This document shows, piece by piece, positions 4,864 to 9,149 of a stretch of 9,149 nt of DNA (positions are counted from its first letter, which is position 1; every line of letters starts with the position of its first letter). Location of the stretch: NCBI GenBank assembly GCA_937897785.1, contig CALCNB010000307.1:1-9149 (forward strand). The letters are read 5' to 3'. Source of the DNA: an uncultured Cellvibrionales bacterium. GTDB taxonomy: Bacteria; Pseudomonadota; Gammaproteobacteria; Pseudomonadales; UBA7434. The notes under the pieces were generated by a model, which worked only from the letters and a program-made list of their open reading frames with translations, made no database searches and was not told where the DNA came from. The translations under genes were made by a program, and so were the position numbers.

Positions 4864-7791
4864 TCATAGCTGTTGAATTCTAATACCTTGATCTTCGCAC
4901 AGCGATCGATAATTTTTTGCTTCGCCTTGATGAGTGATGATACCAATGCTGGCCTTTTCAGGTGTTAAGTAGGTTTCAGTGACGCGTTTTAAATCGGCTT
5001 GGGTCACCTCCAGTACGGCATTTCTAAAAGCATTTTGGTGTTCTTGCGTGCGGCCATGTAAGCGCTTATAAAAATCAATTTTAGCAGTGCCTGCCGGAGA
5101 TGACGGTTTATCTAGGCTACTAATGACGCCAAGTATGGCCTCTTCAACCACCCGCCATGGGTGCTCATTAGCTAATAGCCAGGCGATCGATGCATCAAAA
5201 TCATCTAAAGTCTCACTGAGACGAGGGTCGCGATACGAGTAGAAACGAAATCCCGCAACACTGCTGTCTTGACTCGCTCCACCACCATAGGCGCCGCCTT
5301 GTTCACGAATGGCTGTATGTAGAAAACCGTTGCGTAGCACGCCGCCGAGAACCGTCAATGCGGGCGCATCTGGGTGAGCACTGCCAACCGTTTGATAGGC
5401 TTTAGCACAAAAGTTAACTTGGCTATTGCAAAGCCACAACTCGCGACTGTTCTGGCGAATTTCATTGAGGCTGAATTCACTGTCTACTTGGCTATGATGT
5501 TGGGACCAAAGCTGCTCAATTTTTCGCGTTGCTTGACGATTGTATTGCTCATCGCCAATCACTAAAAATTCAGGCTGATTACTGATAATACATTGATGAA
5601 CATCAGCTAACTCTTCGCAAAACCGGTCTAAGGTCGAGGCTTCGTTTAAGCTGTCGTCGAGTGCTTTAAGATTCTTTATTCCTTCGATACCTGCATTTTG
5701 ATGGTTGATTATAGCTAGGGGGCTAAAATTTTGAGTGGCGATCGACATAGCGAGGGTATGACCGCTGCCGGTAACAGATTGTTCTGATCGGGCTCGCGAC
5801 TGTGCTATAAGCTCTCTAATTCGTTGCTGCTCATCAAAACGAACATGCTGATGGGTTTGCTCAAGCAGTTCGCTAATGGCATCGCTATGACAATTGAGGC
5901 CCTTTGAGCTAAGTATGAAGTGGCCATTAACCGATTGCTCATCGTCTAATGCGCCAAAAAAATTGGTATGGCATGAGATGCCACCGCAGACAGCCGTTTG
6001 CCAATTCTGTGTAGAAAGATAATCACGACTGCCAACTCCTAGATCGGTCATGACATAATTGTGAATCGATCGCAGATAATTTTGACGCGCATTGAGCATT
6101 GGTAGCGGGATAATGACTTCTTGATAACATAGACCATTAGTCGCTTGTGGGTAACTGCTAATCTGTGGGCCATTGGCCTTGCTGGTACTGAAGTCGGGTG
6201 AATCAGAAGCGGGTGGAATGTCTTCAAGATCGACCTTAGGCAGAACTTCGGGGTCATCGACCTCGTTTTGTCGTTGTTTAAGCGCCTCTGCAGTCGCAAT
6301 TATTTCTTGTTTTTGGACGTCAGTTAATGTTGACTTGATCTTACTGAGCTTGGCTTTTTCTTGATCGATCTTATGTTGGCCAAGTTTGCCATCAGGTGAC
6401 ATAAGCAGGCTAACCCGATGCTGATTATTCAGTAATAAGCGACCAATGAGCTGTTTAATAAATGCAGGGTCCTCGATGGCGCGTCGGAGTTCAGTAAGAA
6501 TAGGATCGATATCCAAAGCTGCAGCAGCATCACCACGATGGATAGCCGTTGGTAAACAAGACAACATAATCTGCAAGCCATAAGGGTAGCTGCTACCGCC
6601 AATTTCACGTTGTTGTAATTCAAGTTGATCAAGTAAGGCGGTTAAACGGCTGTGCTCAATCCCTTTCTCAACCACTGCAGTCAGGGTCTCAGTGACGAGT
6701 TCTTCGAAGTTATCCATGCTGTCTGCTTTTGCGCCTTCAATGCCACAGACAAAAACCATTTCTAGGCCGGTATCGTCCACTCCACATAACGGTGAGGGCG
6801 CGGAGCCTAACTCCGTGGTTTCTAGTGCCAGTCGTAATTCTGATGCACTATTTTCTAATAACACCGAGGCGAGTAAATGGGTGCTCATCAATTCTAAGGG
6901 GTCGCGAATATCTCCCAGCACCCAAGCCATAATAAGGTGATTTTTTTCATCGGTAATTTCTTCTTCAGGCAGAGGAAAGTGTTTAGCGGTTCGTTTGACT
7001 TGGTTGAACTTCTTTTGTAAAGGAACCTCAATTTTTTTATTAATCGGAGTAAAGTGCTGCAGAGCAAGCTCTTCGAATACAGACTGATGTTGTTTGGCCG
7101 GTATATCGCCAAAGGTCACGAAGGTTGCGTTATCGGGATGGTAGTGAGTTTGATAAAAATCCTGCAGTTGCTGGTAACTTAAATCGGTGATGTTCTCTGG
7201 CTCGCCACCACTGTTAACGCTATAGGTTGTGTCAGGGAAAAGTGCTTCGCCAACCGCTTGCCAAAGCTGGGATGTAATAGAGCTCATGGCGCCTTTCATC
7301 TCATTAAAAACGACACCTTTAAAGACCAAATCACTGCTTGAGTCATTGGGTTGTTCAAACTCAAGTCGATGACCTTCCTGTGAAAAATCTAAGGGGTCAA
7401 GTCGAGCAAAAAAGACTGCGTCTAAATACACCTGCATTAAATTATTAAAGTCTTTTTTATTTTTACTGGCAAAGGGGTAGGCCGTCCAATCTGAGCTAGT
7501 AAAGGCATTCATAAACGTGTTCAGTGAACGGCGTATCATCATGAAAAAAGGATCTCGAACAGGATAACGCTGACTGCCGCAAAGGCTGGTATGTTCAAGA
7601 ATATGGGCAACACCCGTTGAGTCGGTAGGTACGGTTCGGAGCGCAACCATGAACACATTTTCTTCATTATCAGAGGCTAAGTGAATGTGTTTTGCGCCAG
7701 TACGAAGGTGTTGGTACTCTTCGTACTGAATATTTAATGAGTCGATGTGAGTGGTTTTAATTAAGTTAAAGTTCTCGATTTTAGCATTCAT
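4864..7791 (-). CDS. M16C-family zinc metallopeptidase, presequence protease (PreP/Cym1) type
   Basis: Inverzincin peptidase that degrades peptides inside a closed two-half chamber. At 975 residues its length is normal for the M16C group (PreP, Cym1, PITRM1), where all four homologous domains sit in one chain. The inverted zinc motif HxxEH is HILEH, with His63, Glu66 and His67. The distal zinc ligand is probably Glu164 in VFNEMKGAMSS, about 97 residues on as in PreP. NTFMNAFTSSDWTAYPFAS (about 91-109) is strongly M16C-like. A charged helical linker before LPKVDLEDIPP (about 470-530) matches the M16C-associated hinge region. The C-terminal half keeps the Arg/Tyr pair in REQGGAYGG (Arg829, Tyr835). 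No signal peptide is present, so it should act in the cytoplasm. No clear Shine-Dalgarno sequence precedes the ATG. The gene converges with the flavodoxin-like gene. Confidence 0.96.
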   Translation of the reverse strand: MNAKIENFNLIKTTHIDSLNIQYEEYQHLRTGAKHIHLASDNEENVFMVALRTVPTDSTGVAHILEHTSLCGSQRYPVRDPFFMMIRRSLNTFMNAFTSSDWTAYPFASKNKKDFNNLMQVYLDAVFFARLDPLDFSQEGHRLEFEQPNDSSSDLVFKGVVFNEMKGAMSSITSQLWQAVGEALFPDTTYSVNSGGEPENITDLSYQQLQDFYQTHYHPDNATFVTFGDIPAKQHQSVFEELALQHFTPINKKIEVPLQKKFNQVKRTAKHFPLPEEEITDEKNHLIMAWVLGDIRDPLELMSTHLLASVLLENSASELRLALETTELGSAPSPLCGVDDTGLEMVFVCGIEGAKADSMDNFEELVTETLTAVVEKGIEHSRLTALLDQLELQQREIGGSSYPYGLQIMLSCLPTAIHRGDAAAALDIDPILTELRRAIEDPAFIKQLIGRLLLNNQHRVSLLMSPDGKLGQHKIDQEKAKLSKIKSTLTDVQKQEIIATAEALKQRQNEVDDPEVLPKVDLEDIPPASDSPDFSTSKANGPQISSYPQATNGLCYQEVIIPLPMLNARQNYLRSIHNYVMTDLGVGSRDYLSTQNWQTAVCGGISCHTNFFGALDDEQSVNGHFILSSKGLNCHSDAISELLEQTHQHVRFDEQQRIRELIAQSRARSEQSVTGSGHTLAMSIATQNFSPLAIINHQNAGIEGIKNLKALDDSLNEASTLDRFCEELADVHQCIISNQPEFLVIGDEQYNRQATRKIEQLWSQHHSQVDSEFSLNEIRQNSRELWLCNSQVNFCAKAYQTVGSAHPDAPALTVLGGVLRNGFLHTAIREQGGAYGGGASQDSSVAGFRFYSYRDPRLSETLDDFDASIAWLLANEHPWRVVEEAILGVISSLDKPSSPAGTAKIDFYKRLHGRTQEHQNAFRNAVLEVTQADLKRVTETYLTPEKASIGIITHQGEAKNYRSLCEDQGIRIQQL

Positions 7792-7860
7792 AGTTAGCTT
7801 ATTTACTGCCTTAGTTTAACATTAGGGATTCTGGTGATTGCGCTGCAGGGGGCCTAGACT

Positions 7861-7905
7861 TTTTTGACAAAAATTGACTTGAGTATCATGCCGCTAATGT
7901 CATTA
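7861..7905. repeat. Two odd-centred short palindromes upstream of the M16C gene
   Basis: TTTTTGACAAAAA (7861-7873) and TAATGTCATTA (7895-7905) are each perfect inverted repeats around a single central base, with centres 33 bp apart. They lie 70-115 bp upstream of the M16C start, in the 192-bp gap after the cyclotransferase gene. They could be regulator sites, but short AT-rich palindromes also arise by chance. I found no convincing promoter or terminator in this gap. Confidence 0.3.
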
Positions 7906-7983
7906 ATGTTGCTGTTTAGTTTATGATCCATTCTGTCATATTTTAGCGTGTTTTACTGCCTAGGTGGTACTTTTTTTGCTGAA

Positions 7984-8874
7984 TCACAATGGCTGTTGAG
8001 TCGCTTGAAACTGCAGTTGATAGATGCGCTGCCAGTTCTTGCCAGTAATTAATAGCGACTGCTCACCGGGCATGACGGCAATCCCATTGGCGACCCCAGC
8101 TGAAGGCTGTCGCTGTTCCCTTTTAAGAATCGGACTGAGGTCGATAAATCCGAGCACTTGTCCATTACTGGGCTTGATGACAGCAATGCGAGGGCTTTGC
8201 CAAATATTTGCAAGCAGGCATTGATCGACCCATTCCAGCTCATTAAGCCGCTTAAGTGGACGATTGAGGTAAGTGACGCGAAGGGATTTCACCAGCATTA
8301 AACTCTCAGGGTCGCGATAATAAAGCGTAGCGCTGCCATCGCTATTGATAAGGTGGTGACCATCATGGGTAAGTCCCCAGCCTTCCGTTTTGATTGACTG
8401 AGGTGGCAGCGGACTGAAATCTTTTTTGTGGTAGCGTAAAACCTTTCTTGAGTGCCATGTCAATTGAATCAATTGATCTTGCCAAATCGTTAAGCCCTCA
8501 CCAAACAGTGTTTCATCGATCGATTGCTGCTGAATAAGTCGGCCATCTTTCAACTGTATTTCTGCAATGCTTGATTGGCCGTAGCCGCCGGTTGACTCAT
8601 AAATATTGCCATTTTGATAAACTAAACCTTGGCTAAAGGCGCTGGTTCGGTGCGGATAGCTGTGCGTTACTCGATAGGGCAAGGCGTTGATTTCGGCTGC
8701 GACAATGTCTTTTGTGCAATCCAGTGGTAGCACTTTAGCATCCGCAGCATAAGTCGGGAGTGTGAATAAGTAAGCCATCGAAACCGTCAGACAGAAACCG
8801 ATTATCTGATGCCATCGCCGAACGAAATAAGCCACAATAAGCGGTGATTTTCTATCAATCGTAAATGCGCGCAT
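7984..8874 (-). CDS. Exported glutaminyl-peptide cyclotransferase (plant/bacterial-type glutamine cyclotransferase)
   Basis: Converts N-terminal glutamine of peptides or proteins to pyroglutamate with release of ammonia. The 296-residue product shows the family signatures in order: SAFSQGLVY (about 78-86), IYESTGGYGQSS (91-102), FGEGLT (124-129), EGWGLTHDG (164-172), INSDGSATLYYRDPE (176-190), LNELEW (210-215), ANIWQSPRIAVIKPSNGQV (222-240) and the C-terminal ITGKNW (276-281). These fit the five-bladed propeller of papaya and Xanthomonas enzymes. A basic N-region, a hydrophobic stretch (about 24-40) and TYA-A near residue 43 indicate a cleavable signal peptide, so the enzyme should be periplasmic or secreted. 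ATG at 8874 is favoured by AAGG 5 nt upstream. A GTG at codon 14 would give a more usual signal-peptide length but has no visible ribosome site. The gene starts 7 nt after the mnmC stop, so an operon is likely. Confidence 0.93.
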   Translation of the reverse strand: MRAFTIDRKSPLIVAYFVRRWHQIIGFCLTVSMAYLFTLPTYAADAKVLPLDCTKDIVAAEINALPYRVTHSYPHRTSAFSQGLVYQNGNIYESTGGYGQSSIAEIQLKDGRLIQQQSIDETLFGEGLTIWQDQLIQLTWHSRKVLRYHKKDFSPLPPQSIKTEGWGLTHDGHHLINSDGSATLYYRDPESLMLVKSLRVTYLNRPLKRLNELEWVDQCLLANIWQSPRIAVIKPSNGQVLGFIDLSPILKREQRQPSAGVANGIAVMPGEQSLLITGKNWQRIYQLQFQATQQPL

Positions 8875-8879
8875 GGTTG

Positions 8880-8884
8880 CCTTA
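8880..8884 (-). promoter_or_regulatory. Ribosome binding site of the cyclotransferase overlapping the mnmC stop
   Basis: Read on the - strand, TAAGG joins the mnmC stop codon (TAA, 8882-8884) to a Shine-Dalgarno AAGG (8880-8883), 5 nt before the cyclotransferase ATG. This arrangement decides the upstream start and suggests translational coupling to mnmC. Confidence 0.65.
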
Positions 8885-9149
8885 GCCTCGGATAAGCTGT
8901 CTAACTAAAAAACGATTCGGTGCAATTGCCTGAGTGATTTTATCACCTAACGGCATTGGCGTGGCCTCAATTTGAGCGACTAATAGTCGTGCGGCTAACG
9001 GCGCTGTCGTATAGCCATGAGAGCCAAATCCCGTATTAACAAAAAGACCACGGTGACTGACTGCGCGTTCCTTTGGGGTTATCTTTGCATCTTTTTTTAG
9101 ACAATCAAAACGCTCCAGAAAGTCTTTTTGATCGGCAACAGGGCCGACA
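8882..9149 (-). CDS. mnmC: C-terminal part of the tRNA-modification enzyme MnmC (FAD oxidoreductase domain), truncated by the window edge
   Basis: MnmC completes the 5-methylaminomethyl group at wobble uridine 34 of certain tRNAs. Its C-terminal FAD domain removes the carboxymethyl group and its N-terminal domain methylates. Only the last 88 codons are in the window, entering at about 9148 and ending with TAA at 8882-8884. Visible features are VGPVAD near the edge, the flavin-domain segment GLFVNTGFGSHGYTTAPLAA, and the ending APNRFLVRQLIRG. These match the E. coli ending, which reads NPNRLWVRKLLKG. The methyltransferase domain and dinucleotide-binding motif lie outside the window, so whether the gene is the full fused form cannot be judged. 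It probably forms an operon with the cyclotransferase gene 7 nt downstream. Confidence 0.88.
   Translation of the reverse strand, partial: VGPVADQKDFLERFDCLKKDAKITPKERAVSHRGLFVNTGFGSHGYTTAPLAARLLVAQIEATPMPLGDKITQAIAPNRFLVRQLIRG

Noticed and set aside
6048..6299. 83-codon open frame in another frame within the M16C gene, and similar frames at 5374-5565, 6429-6632 and 6692-6940
   Set aside because: All lie inside an intact 975-codon gene with full family match and show no domain or start signal of their own.

Overview
The window reads as ordinary chromosome of a gammaproteobacterium outside the Enterobacterales. Protein-level resemblance is to Pseudomonas-like and marine lineages. The order topA, a small acidic conserved gene, then lexA recalls, from memory, the Pseudomonas topA/sulA/lexA neighbourhood, but no sulA is visible here. 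Base composition looks moderate. I see no tRNA, rRNA, IS element, phage gene or CRISPR array, and no clear new multi-gene system.

Layout from left to right. (1) The 3' nine-tenths of topA (DNA topoisomerase I) on the + strand, open at the left edge and ending in a lysine-rich hexapeptide repeat tail. (2) A 312-bp AT-rich gap holding several small inverted repeats and repeated CTGTTAT elements, then a small acidic conserved protein gene with a GTG start (2804-3055). (3) Convergent to it, lexA on the - strand (3081-3680). Its promoter lies inside a 13-bp perfect inverted repeat that forms two adjacent LexA boxes. (4) Divergent from lexA, a two-gene + strand cluster: a zinc-ribbon, two-helix membrane protein (3968-4279) and a short flavodoxin-like protein (4325-4786). 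(5) Convergent to that, a 975-residue M16C (PreP/Cym1-type) metallopeptidase on the - strand. (6) Upstream of the peptidase on the same strand, an exported glutamine cyclotransferase (7984-8874), preceded after only 7 nt by the 3' end of mnmC (8882 to the right edge). The last is partial.

How the genes relate. topA and lexA belong to DNA topology and the SOS response. The lexA operator is the clearest regulatory element here and predicts tight autoregulation. mnmC and the cyclotransferase are probably cotranscribed: the ribosome binding site of the second overlaps the stop codon of the first, although their functions (tRNA wobble modification and periplasmic N-terminal pyroglutamate formation) are not obviously linked. 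The peptidase has its own 192-bp upstream gap. The observations most worth checking are the lexA operator architecture, the TopA tail, and the repeat-rich gap between topA and the small gene.
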